Of a stretch of 13,551 nt of DNA, positions 7,400 through 13,551 are shown in pieces. Within the stretch, counting starts at the first letter, position 1, and every line of letters begins with the position of its first letter. A program made the position numbers and the translations under genes. The stretch lies in contig JAUUZX010000005.1 in NCBI GenBank assembly GCA_030592025.1, positions 1-13,551 on the forward strand. Reading direction: 5' to 3'. The notes beneath the pieces are model-generated. The model saw only the letters and a list, made by a program, of their open reading frames with translations. It was not told where the DNA came from and did not search any database. The stretch is from a bacterium. Its GTDB lineage: Bacteria > Krumholzibacteriota > Krumholzibacteria > LZORAL124-64-63.

Positions 7400-7480
7400 G
7401 GGTAGCCTCCACTAACAAAGTGATGGGTAATACCTGGTGTGGAGAGATCGGTAGAAACCCCCCTCCAATCTCCGTACCAA

Positions 7481-7509
7481 CTTATACCATAAATTTTGAG
7501 ACAATAAAA
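7481..7509 (-). promoter_or_regulatory. Probable extended -10 promoter of the S8 protease gene
   Basis: On the minus strand TGGTATAAG (TATAAG at 7481-7486 with a TG one base upstream) forms an extended -10 element. TTTTAT (7504-7509) sits 17 bases further upstream as a weak -35. The surrounding 50 bases are AT-rich. The leader to the ATG at 7399 would be about 75 bases; I see no convincing riboswitch in it. Confidence 0.5.
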
Positions 7510-7565
7510 GCATAAACAGCTCAACGGGTTGACATGGGCGTCGTTATCGTTGCGCTCCCCCGGGA

Positions 7566-9458
7566 TCAGAACCCCACGTCCCGCCCCGCGTTTTCCGCCT
7601 CGAGCCAGGCCTGGAGGGGGGCGTAGTAGGCAAGCAGGGCCTCGGCGGAGATGTCCTCGCCTGTGGCCTGGCGCAGCACCTCTCGGCCGTCGCGGGTGGC
7701 GCCGAGGGCCATGATGGAGCGGAGGTACTCACCCACCGCCGGGTTGCCGAAGGCGTTGGCCGCGTGGACGTCCTGGCGCAGGATCGCGCGGCAGACGTAG
7801 CGGTGCAGCTGGTGGGCGATGATCCCGGCGATGGCCTGGTCGTAGCCGCGGGCCGGCGCCTCGATCACGGAGGGCAGCGCAGCCGGGTCGCACCAGATCT
7901 CCTCACGCAGGGCCGGCGGGGCGAGCCCCTGCCAGCGCGCCGCCAGTTCCCACCAGCGCCCGTTCATGAGGTGGGGCGACAGCTTGTCCTCGTAGAAATC
8001 ATGCTCCCAGTGGGTGATGGTGCCGCAGGCCCTGGGCACCTGGACGACAGGGCTCGTCAGGGCCTCGTGGAGGAGCCGCCCCACCAGTTCGGGGGTTTCG
8101 CCGGCGATCAGCAGGCCCATCTGCTGCAGGTAGACGGGCTGGCCGACGTTCAACGCCACGAACCCGTCGAGGGCCAGGGGCAGAGCCCGGTCGGCGCCCT
8201 CACGGAGGCCGAACGGCACCTGGGGGCGGGCCATGGCCAGGTGCTGGTACGCGCGGCCGAGAACGCGGTGGGCGGTGATGAAGCCGTCGACGTCCGCCGT
8301 GAGGTTGGCCAGCACGCGCACGTCCTGCTCCCGATCCACGGGCAGGACCAGCGTGCCGTCGAGTTTGCGGCGGGTGGCGTCCGCGGTCAGGGGGTAGAGG
8401 TCGCTCTGTTCCCAGAAGGAAGCGGGTAAGGCCTGGAAACCGAGGGAGGCCCAGAAGCCGCCGGCCTTGTCGACGATCCAGGCGGGCTGCACCTCGGCGA
8501 ACGCGGGTTGCGGACCGGGCGCGGGCACGACGCCGGACCAGTCGGCGCCCGTGGGGTCGGTCAGCCAGTGGGCCGGCAGGCGCCGTGGCGGCGCTACCCC
8601 GTAGCGCGCGGCGAGGGTGTGCTTCACCCAGCAGTGGAGCTGCTCGTACAGGGGCATGACCTCATCCAGGAGGCGGGTCATGAGCTGCAGGATCTCGGCG
8701 CTGTCGAGACCGTAGTCGGCGGCCTCCAGATCGAAGAAGGAGGAGTACCCCAGCTCGCTGGCCGTGCGGTTGCGCAGGTCGCGCAGGGTGACGAGGTCGG
8801 GCCTGAGCACCGACCCGACGGACCGGGCGCTCTCCCAGGCGGCGCGCCGGGTCGCGAGGTCGTCGGAGCCGGCGAGGGTGTCCGCGATCTCGATGGGGGC
8901 GACCTGCCGCGGCGCCCCGTCGGGCAGATGGAGCCAGTAGGTGTGGTGCGCCAGGGAATCGTCGAGGGCACGGGCGGTGGCGACGGTGCGGGCCACGGCC
9001 TCGGGGTTGGTGGCCGGGACGTGGGCCGCCCGGCGCCAGGCGGCTTCGATGCGCCGGTCCTGAATATCCGTCAGGTCGCGACGGCCGCGCAGGAGGCGGA
9101 GTCGGCTCATGACCGTCCGGCTGCCCACGAAGTCGTCCAGGGCGCGCCTGGCCGCGACGGTCTGGGAGGTGTGCAGGTCGTCGACATCGGTGGCGGCCGT
9201 CCATTGGGCCCGGGCGAGGTCCGTCCCCAGGGCCTGGGAGCGCGCGTCGTAGGCCGTCAGGAACGAATCGACCTCCGCCGGGCCCGTCTCGATTTCGCCG
9301 AGGGCCGGGATGACCATCGACACCGGAGCCTGGTCAACCGTGGGGACGCTCGCCTCGGGTACATCGATGGAGGGCGACCGCCAGTCCACGTACCAGACGA
9401 TCATGAGGCCGACCGCCAGCAGGAGCATGCCCAGTCCGGCTATCATGCGGTTGTTCAT
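7566..9458 (-). CDS. Membrane-anchored M2 (angiotensin-converting-enzyme family) peptidase homologue, probably inactive
   Basis: The protein has 630 residues, with an N-terminal membrane anchor at about 6-24 and no lipobox, so the body is probably outside the inner membrane. Similarity to M2 dipeptidyl carboxypeptidases runs along the chain. Examples are RLPAHWLTDPTGADWSGV (293-310), FWEQSDLYP (348-356), PFGLREGAD (415-423), WWELAARWQGLAPP (502-515) and the C-terminal ALLAYYAPLQAWLEAEN (607-623). Where active members have the zinc motif HEMGH, this protein has HRVLG (397-401): the catalytic Glu and second His are missing. The third zinc ligand, in the HEAIGD motif after LREGA, is also replaced (RALPLALDG). 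The usual KFH substrate-binding motif is lost too. The frame is intact on both sides, so this is not a frameshift. It may act as a binding or signalling protein, like the non-catalytic ACN-1 of worms. GGAGG lies eight bases before the ATG. Confidence 0.85.
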   Translation of the reverse strand: MNNRMIAGLGMLLLAVGLMIVWYVDWRSPSIDVPEASVPTVDQAPVSMVIPALGEIETGPAEVDSFLTAYDARSQALGTDLARAQWTAATDVDDLHTSQTVAARRALDDFVGSRTVMSRLRLLRGRRDLTDIQDRRIEAAWRRAAHVPATNPEAVARTVATARALDDSLAHHTYWLHLPDGAPRQVAPIEIADTLAGSDDLATRRAAWESARSVGSVLRPDLVTLRDLRNRTASELGYSSFFDLEAADYGLDSAEILQLMTRLLDEVMPLYEQLHCWVKHTLAARYGVAPPRRLPAHWLTDPTGADWSGVVPAPGPQPAFAEVQPAWIVDKAGGFWASLGFQALPASFWEQSDLYPLTADATRRKLDGTLVLPVDREQDVRVLANLTADVDGFITAHRVLGRAYQHLAMARPQVPFGLREGADRALPLALDGFVALNVGQPVYLQQMGLLIAGETPELVGRLLHEALTSPVVQVPRACGTITHWEHDFYEDKLSPHLMNGRWWELAARWQGLAPPALREEIWCDPAALPSVIEAPARGYDQAIAGIIAHQLHRYVCRAILRQDVHAANAFGNPAVGEYLRSIMALGATRDGREVLRQATGEDISAEALLAYYAPLQAWLEAENAGRDVGF

Positions 9459-9547
9459 GGGCGGGTCCTCCGGGGTGCTGGGTCATCCGTTGTGCTCGTG
9501 GGCCACAGTGCCACAGGTATGGCCCGGCGCAAAGGGCGGATCGGGGC

Positions 9548-9576
9548 TTGGCAGGGTGGACGGACACTGGCATGCT
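9548..9576 (+). promoter_or_regulatory. Possible promoter of the 42-residue membrane protein gene
   Basis: TTGGCA (9548-9553, five of six to consensus) is followed after 17 bases by CATGCT (9571-9576), which is a poor -10. The leader to the ATG at 9599 would be about 17 bases. This is weak support on its own; position and spacing are the main arguments. Confidence 0.3.
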
Positions 9577-9598
9577 GTCGCCAACAGGAGGCCCGCCC

Positions 9599-9727
9599 AT
9601 GACCGATCCCGCCCCCCGTTTTCGCCGAGATCATCAACGCCGTTCGCTGGTTTGGCGTGCGATCCTGTTGATCATCGTGCTCGGCGCCATGATCGCGCTG
9701 CCACGCCTGCTCGAGGGTCTTGGCTGA
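9599..9727 (+). CDS. Small single-pass membrane protein, 42 residues
   Basis: The ATG at 9599 is preceded by AGGAGG with a seven-base spacing, a strong ribosome binding site. The product has a polar, arginine-rich N terminus (RFRRDHQRRS, about 7-16). One hydrophobic segment follows (about 18-34, including AILLIIVLGAMIALP), then a short tail ending LLEGLG. The positive N terminus suggests that it faces the cytoplasm. I do not recognise a family. It is divergent from the M2-like gene (140 bases between starts) and runs tail to tail with the kinase gene, whose stop codon lies two bases beyond its own. It could be an accessory subunit of a neighbouring membrane protein, but nothing proves that. 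The ribosome binding site, membrane segment and lack of overlap with other genes argue for a real gene. Confidence 0.6.
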   Translation: MTDPAPRFRRDHQRRSLVWRAILLIIVLGAMIALPRLLEGLG

Positions 9728-9729
9728 GT

Positions 9730-11841
9730 CTAAGGTCTCCCTAGAACCTCGTTCAGAGCCCGGTTCAGGCGCCTGATATTGTAGGGCTTGATCAGGGCTG
9801 CCTTGAACCCGTAGTCCCGGTAGTTGGCCATGACCGGACCGCTGGAATACCCGCTGGTGACGATCACCCGGCACTCGGGGTCGATCTCCAGAAGATCTCG
9901 GGTGGTCTCCAATCCACCCATTCCCCGGGGTACGGTCAAATCCACGATGACGACGTCGAAGGCCTGCTGGCGCTGCAGGTGATCACGGTAGAACTCAAGG
10001 GCTTCGGCGCCCTCGACGGCCCCGACCACCTCGAACCCCAATCGCCGGACCATGCGCATCGTGATGACGCGCACTTCCTGGTCGTCGTCCATGACCAGGA
10101 CGCGACCGGTGTTCCGGATCAAGGGTTTGCCGGCCGTGCCCTTGCCCCCCCGCGCTTCACGGCTGACCGGCAAATGGATCGTGAAGGTGGTGCCTTCGCC
10201 CAGGCGGGACTGGACCTCGATTCGCCCCCGGTGGCGGCTGATGATGGAATGAACCACCGCCAACCCCAGGCCGCTGCCTTCCCTCTTGGTCGTGTAGTAG
10301 GGATCGAAGAGGTGCTGCAGGTTCGCCTCGGGAATCCCCGAGCCCTGATCCGCAATCGCGATCCGGACCATGGGTGTTTCCCGACCCTCTTGCCGCTCGA
10401 CCACGTTGGCACCGGAAATGACCAGGCACCCGCCGGTGGACATGGCTTGCCGTGCGTTGATGACGAGATTCTGGATCACCTGCCCGATCTGGTGCCTGTC
10501 GATCAGGACGGGCCGGAGGTCCGATTCGAACTCGAACTTCAGATCGATATCGGCGCCGTGGATGACGAAGTTGGCCGCTTCCCGCACCACCTCGTCGATG
10601 GCCGTAGCGTCCAGGATGGGGCTGCCGCCCTTGGCGAAGGTGAGCAATTGGCGTGTCAGGTCGGCCGCCCGGTCCGAGGCCTTTTCCGCGCTGGACAGGA
10701 TCTCGTCGATTTCCGCGTTGTCCTCCAACAATTCCAGGGCCAGGTTGAGGTTGCCGGAGATGGCCATCAGGATGTTGTTGAAGTCGTGGGCGATTCCTCC
10801 TGCCAACACGCCCAGGGCCTGCAGCATGGAGTTTTTGCGCTGTTCCTGCTCCAGATGCCTGGCGCCGGTGGTGTCGCGGATCACCACGACCCAGCCGGTG
10901 ACCTCATCCTGCCCGCCGGTGATGGGGGAGCAGCCCACGCCGACGTTGCGGGGATTCCGGTCCCGGGAATGCAGCAACAACTCACTCGTGTTCCCGTCCG
11001 GATCCTGCAGGTACCCCGACGCGAAGATCCCGAAACCGGATCCGGATTCCTCATGGACGAGGGCCAGGACATCATCGATCGACTTGCCCCGGCATGCGTC
11101 TTCGTGGCAGCCGAGCATGTCCGCGGCTGCCGAGTTGACCAACAGGATGATCCCCTCGCGGTCGACGCTTATCACTCCTTCGCCCAGGTTGCGCAGGGTG
11201 ACCTGGAGTTGTTCCTTCTCCTCGGCCAGGTTCTCCTCGATCGCCGCCCGCTGCTCCATCTCGTGGTGGAGATCCCGGTTGGCCAGATCCAGTTCCCGGG
11301 CCCGATCGGCCAACTTGCGGGCATCCCGCTTCCGCATCGTCGCCAAGCGCAGGAAAAAGACCAGGGACAGCGTCGTGAAGAGCTGGATCACGCCCAGCAG
11401 CAACAGGGTATCGCGGGCATGGCGATCGGTCGCGGCCAGGCTCCAGCGAACGGTGAGGGTGGCGGCGCCCTGATAGGAGTAGGTGATGGGAAGGGACCGA
11501 CTGGCGACGTGCTCCGCCGGTCTTTCCTGGTCGTGCTGGAAGTGGACGAACCCGTTGTCCGCGGTCAGGTCCAGATGGTCCACCTTGTCCTGGTACAGTT
11601 GGATCCAGTTGGTCAGCAGGGGGTCGATGTCCTGATACTGGGCATTCTGCAGGCTCGTCTGCAGGATGGTCTCCAGCACCTGGAGATTGGCCGCCAGGTC
11701 TTCCTCGGCGATGGCGATGTCTTCACGATGCTGGTTCCAGCAGAAGAATCCGCCGAGGGCGAATTGGACCAGGAACACCATAACCAGAATGGCCCAGGGG
11801 AAGCGGTCCTTGCCCGGCTGAAGGATGGAATCGGGGGTCAC
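9730..11841 (-). CDS. Hybrid sensor histidine kinase with PAS and receiver domains
   Basis: The protein has 703 residues. Membrane segments at about 15-36 and 145-166 bracket a periplasmic sensor region of about 105 residues. A coiled coil (about 170-215) leads to a PAS domain (about 213-330). The dimerisation domain follows, with the phosphorylated His352 in GGIAHDFNNIL. The ATPase domain has an N box (NLVINARQAM, 458-467), G1 (DQGSGI, 498-503), F box (LFDPYYTTK, 511-519) and G2 (GSGLGLAVV, 522-530). A C-terminal receiver has acidic residues 585-587, phospho-acceptor Asp634 in VIVDLTVP and Lys685 in LIKPY, so both halves look active. The AHDFNN form of the H box is typical of NtrB-like kinases and PAS hybrid kinases. 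The ATG at 11841 overlaps the stop of the binding-protein gene as ATGA, so the two are co-translated. No DNA-binding output domain is present; the downstream partner must lie elsewhere. The input is probably the PhnD-like protein. Confidence 0.94.
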   Translation of the reverse strand: MTPDSILQPGKDRFPWAILVMVFLVQFALGGFFCWNQHREDIAIAEEDLAANLQVLETILQTSLQNAQYQDIDPLLTNWIQLYQDKVDHLDLTADNGFVHFQHDQERPAEHVASRSLPITYSYQGAATLTVRWSLAATDRHARDTLLLLGVIQLFTTLSLVFFLRLATMRKRDARKLADRARELDLANRDLHHEMEQRAAIEENLAEEKEQLQVTLRNLGEGVISVDREGIILLVNSAAADMLGCHEDACRGKSIDDVLALVHEESGSGFGIFASGYLQDPDGNTSELLLHSRDRNPRNVGVGCSPITGGQDEVTGWVVVIRDTTGARHLEQEQRKNSMLQALGVLAGGIAHDFNNILMAISGNLNLALELLEDNAEIDEILSSAEKASDRAADLTRQLLTFAKGGSPILDATAIDEVVREAANFVIHGADIDLKFEFESDLRPVLIDRHQIGQVIQNLVINARQAMSTGGCLVISGANVVERQEGRETPMVRIAIADQGSGIPEANLQHLFDPYYTTKREGSGLGLAVVHSIISRHRGRIEVQSRLGEGTTFTIHLPVSREARGGKGTAGKPLIRNTGRVLVMDDDQEVRVITMRMVRRLGFEVVGAVEGAEALEFYRDHLQRQQAFDVVIVDLTVPRGMGGLETTRDLLEIDPECRVIVTSGYSSGPVMANYRDYGFKAALIKPYNIRRLNRALNEVLGRP

Positions 11842-12716
11842 TTGGGGGCCTCGTCGAGGAATCTCAGCAGCGCCCTCAATTGGTCATAGTCCGCGTCCTT
11901 GGCCACGGTCACGGCGGTGGCGGAGGATTTGAAACTCTGCAGGACCGCCACGCCCTCCGGTGCCGCATCCAGGTTGATCAAAGCCGCCCGGATCAGCGCC
12001 AGATGATCATTCCCCAGTCGATGGCTGGCGACGAAGACGTGTTCGGGGATGTCCATGGTGGGCATCAGGCTGCGCAGGCCGCGGTCTGCGAATTTCAGGA
12101 AGACCTCCTCCTTGACGGCTCCGGCGGCGAAGTCCCCCGCGAGCACCCCGAGGGCGACGTTGTGATGGCTGCCCAGGAACGCCAGCCCCGACAGGTCTTC
12201 CTCGGTCAGACCGGCCTGCTTCATCATGGCGTAGGGGACCAGGTACATGGTCGATTGGCGATCGACGAAGGCCAATCGTTGGCCGGCCAGTTGCTGGAGG
12301 GAGCGCAACGGGCTGTTCTCGGTGACCACGATATGGCCACGGAAGACGGGCTCCCCGTTGGTGACGATCTTGCCGAGGAGGGAGTGCTCGCCGAAGAGGT
12401 GGGTCAGACTCACGTAGCCGGCCGGCCCCAGGAATGCCAGATCCACACGAGCGGTGCCGATGGCATGGATGTGTTCCTCGTAGTTGGTACCCACCCGGAT
12501 CTCCACCGGCAGGCCCGTGGTCTGCTCCAGGAAATCAGCCAGCGGAGTGAAGAGTTCGAGCAGGACCTGATCCGGCTGATAGGGGTGGATCCCCAACACC
12601 AGCGTCTCGTGACCGTGGGCCGGTCCGGCGACGGGCAGCAGGATCCCCGCCAGGAGGATGACCGGCAGGAACGCCGGGAAGATCGGACGCGGAACGCGCG
12701 GGGAGCAGATTTTCAA
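11838..12716 (-). CDS. PhnD-like periplasmic substrate-binding protein, likely sensory partner of the kinase
   Basis: The protein has 292 residues with a signal peptide (about 1-35, with a hydrophobic core PAFLPVILLAGILLPVAG). The rest matches the phosphonate/phosphite-type binding family (PhnD/SsuA/transferrin superfamily). It shows VLGIHPYQPDQVL (40-52), VDLAFLGPAGYV (91-102), RQSTMYLVPYAMMKQAGL (153-170) and SHHNVALGVLAGDFAAGAVK (183-202), the last matching the conserved second-lobe motif. No permease or ATPase gene is near. Instead the stop overlaps the start of a hybrid kinase, so sensing rather than transport is the likely job; the ligand is unknown. The start is uncertain. I chose TTG at 12716 because GGGGTGA lies five bases before it and the signal peptide then begins at once. 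ATG codons at 12800 and 12797 and a TTG at 12824 are in frame but lack ribosome sites and would add a polar N terminus. Confidence 0.85.
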   Translation of the reverse strand: MKICSPRVPRPIFPAFLPVILLAGILLPVAGPAHGHETLVLGIHPYQPDQVLLELFTPLADFLEQTTGLPVEIRVGTNYEEHIHAIGTARVDLAFLGPAGYVSLTHLFGEHSLLGKIVTNGEPVFRGHIVVTENSPLRSLQQLAGQRLAFVDRQSTMYLVPYAMMKQAGLTEEDLSGLAFLGSHHNVALGVLAGDFAAGAVKEEVFLKFADRGLRSLMPTMDIPEHVFVASHRLGNDHLALIRAALINLDAAPEGVAVLQSFKSSATAVTVAKDADYDQLRALLRFLDEAPK

Positions 12717-12874
12717 GAACGTCACCCCCGGGACCTGGGTCGTTGTTCTCGGTCCTCGACCATCGGCCAGAGAAGCCCGAAAAGCGGGATGCCCCATCAT
12801 GACAGGCGGGAGGTGGGATTTCAACGATGATCGCGACGACGTCCGTGCCAGAAGGTACGAGATAATTCATGTGG

Positions 12875-12889
12875 CAACAATAATTGTTG
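12875..12889. promoter_or_regulatory. Palindromic operator, probably bound by the adjacent MarR regulator
   Basis: A perfect 15-base palindrome of CAACAAT and ATTGTTG around a single A lies in the divergent intergenic region, 30 bases before the regulator's ATG. Possible -10 boxes are AATAAT (12879-12884, inside the palindrome) or TATATC (12895-12900, just after it). Binding would cover either promoter. MarR proteins usually bind such sites to repress their own gene and neighbours. Confidence 0.6.
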
Positions 12890-12919
12890 AGACGTATATC
12901 ATCGACGGAGGTGACGACC

Positions 12920-13354
12920 ATGAGTGCAGTCGATGTCCGGCGGGCCGAACTGGTGGCCCTGAAGCTCAGGAAGGTGCACGAGAAGCTCGAGGGCGAGTAC
13001 GCATCGACCTTCAAGGCCGAAGGGCTGTCCGCTCCCCAGTACAACGCGCTGCGCATCCTGCGCGGAGCGCTGAGCGAGGACCTGAGCTGCCACGAGGTGG
13101 GGAACCGCATGCTGAAGCGGGTCCCGGACGTCACCCGGTTGCTGGACCGCCTGGAGCAGCGCGGACTCGTCGAACGGTGGCGCTGCGCCGAGGACCGCCG
13201 CGTCGTGCGTGTCCGGATCACCAAGGCCGGCATGGACCTCGTGGCGGCCATCGAGAAGCCGTTGCGGAAGGTGATCCGCACCCAGTTCAAGCACTACGAC
13301 CATAAGAAACTGACACGGCTGGACGGTCTGCTGGACGACCTGCTCGCAGACTGA
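12920..13354 (+). CDS. MarR-family winged-helix transcriptional regulator
   Basis: The protein has 144 residues, the family's usual length. Helices at 6-31 and 112-143 fit the dimerisation region. Residues 36-86 contain the helix-turn-helix (LSAPQYNALRILRGA, then the recognition helix ending VTRLLDRLEQRGLVER). The wing at 89-104 carries the family hallmark EDRRVVRVRITKAG. The start at 12920 is fixed by GGAGGTGA, a near-perfect ribosome binding site five bases upstream; an in-frame ATG at 12884 lies inside the operator region and lacks one. The gene is divergent from the binding-protein/kinase pair and is followed after 50 bases by a broken nitroreductase gene. MarR regulators next to nitroreductases commonly respond to quinones, electrophiles or oxidative stress. 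Cys57 and Cys89 could in principle sense redox, but that is only a suggestion. Confidence 0.93.
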   Translation: MSAVDVRRAELVALKLRKVHEKLEGEYASTFKAEGLSAPQYNALRILRGALSEDLSCHEVGNRMLKRVPDVTRLLDRLEQRGLVERWRCAEDRRVVRVRITKAGMDLVAAIEKPLRKVIRTQFKHYDHKKLTRLDGLLDDLLAD

Positions 13355-13404
13355 CGCCATCTGAACCTGGGGCGATTTCTGCCCGCTCCTCAAGGAGAGG
13401 AATC

Positions 13405-13551
13405 ATGACCAAGCGCGCCAACCCCGACCACCCGATCCTGGACGTCCTGGCCGAGCGCTGGAGCCCCTACGGTTTCGACCCGCGGCCCGTGCCGGCGGCG
13501 CCTCGGCCCTGATCATCGTGGTGGCATCCCTGAACCATGACCCCAACGGCA
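13405..13551 (+). pseudogene. Nitroreductase-family gene with internal deletion and frame loss (continues beyond window)
   Basis: AAGGAG lies seven bases before the ATG at 13405. The first 32 codons (HPILDVLAERWSPYGFDPRP and VPAA) match the N terminus of FMN-dependent nitroreductases, where ERWSP forms part of the FMN-binding region. The frame then reads only three more residues before a TGA at 13510-13512. From 13500, in another frame, the sequence reads ASALIIVVASLNHDPNG, resembling the segment about 80-100 residues into the same family. About 50 residues, including the usual AxSSxNxQPW FMN/substrate motif, are missing at the junction near 13495-13503. The family assignment is moderate because only two short pieces are visible. 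A natural pseudogene, an assembly join or a sequence error would all look like this. Confidence 0.6.

Noticed and set aside
7400..7480. Possible structured leader or riboswitch before the S8 protease
   Set aside because: I see only small stems (GGAGAT/ATCTCT, and CACT/AGTG next to the ribosome site). They match no riboswitch class I can recognise and are within chance for this length.
9725..9735. Convergent stops of the 42-residue protein and the kinase, two bases apart, as a possible bidirectional terminator site
   Set aside because: No hairpin with flanking T-runs is visible at or just beyond either stop.
9979..11889. Open frame of 636 codons on the plus strand opposite the histidine kinase
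   Set aside because: It has no domain and no ribosome site, and a composition typical of an antisense shadow of a GC-rich gene. The minus-strand kinase motifs are unambiguous.
12717..12824. Longer N terminus for the PhnD-like protein (starts at 12824, 12800 or 12797)
   Set aside because: None has a ribosome binding site, and each would place 28-36 polar residues before the signal peptide. TTG 12716 has GGGGTGA at five bases. The evidence is not absolute, so the start stays uncertain.

Overview
This is a GC-rich (roughly two-thirds G+C), densely coding window with seven complete protein genes on the minus strand and two complete genes on the plus strand. There is also one gene cut by the left edge and one broken gene running off the right edge. 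No stretch longer than about 210 bases lacks a gene. I see no rRNA, tRNA, CRISPR array, insertion sequence or integrase. A large secreted S8 protease ends in a PNPFNPS / FlgD-like C-terminal domain, and it carries a beta-helix tail of the style common in Krumholzibacteriota, Eisenbacteria and other candidate phyla of the FCB group. That suggests an uncultured Gram-negative-type FCB bacterium; the assignment is inference, not proof.

Left part (1-4315, all minus strand, transcribed right to left): a bacilliredoxin (3715-4131), an A-type Fe-S carrier with an uncharacterised N-terminal domain (3036-3701) and a YgfZ/GcvT-like protein fused to TPR repeats (1330-3039) form a tight operon. The spacings are 13 bases and an ATGA overlap. 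A membrane protein of the fused transporter/spermidine-synthase type follows (1-1212, GTG start, cut by the edge). The operon promoter overlaps a 25-base inverted repeat (4201-4225) that fits the IscR type 1 operator at 22 of 25 positions by my count. Together these suggest a redox and iron-sulfur maintenance operon under Rrf2/IscR-type control.

Middle (4316-9458, minus strand): a 1027-residue secreted subtilisin-like protease with beta-helix and FlgD-like C-terminal domains has its own extended -10 promoter and a strong intrinsic terminator. Upstream of it lies a membrane-anchored homologue of M2 peptidases (the ACE family) whose zinc-binding HExxH motif has been replaced, so it is probably a pseudoenzyme. 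Divergent from that gene is a 42-residue single-pass membrane protein (9599-9727, plus strand).

Right part (9730-13551): a PhnD-like periplasmic binding protein (11838-12716) is translationally coupled by an ATGA overlap to a hybrid sensor histidine kinase (9730-11841). No ABC transporter subunits are present, so the binding protein is probably a sensory partner of the kinase. Divergent to this pair is a MarR-family regulator (12920-13354) with a perfect 15-base palindrome in its upstream region. Downstream of it is a nitroreductase gene that has lost about 50 internal codons and its frame.

The best candidates for something new are the Fe-S operon with its operator and unusual fusions, the M2 pseudo-peptidase, and the binding-protein/kinase pair.
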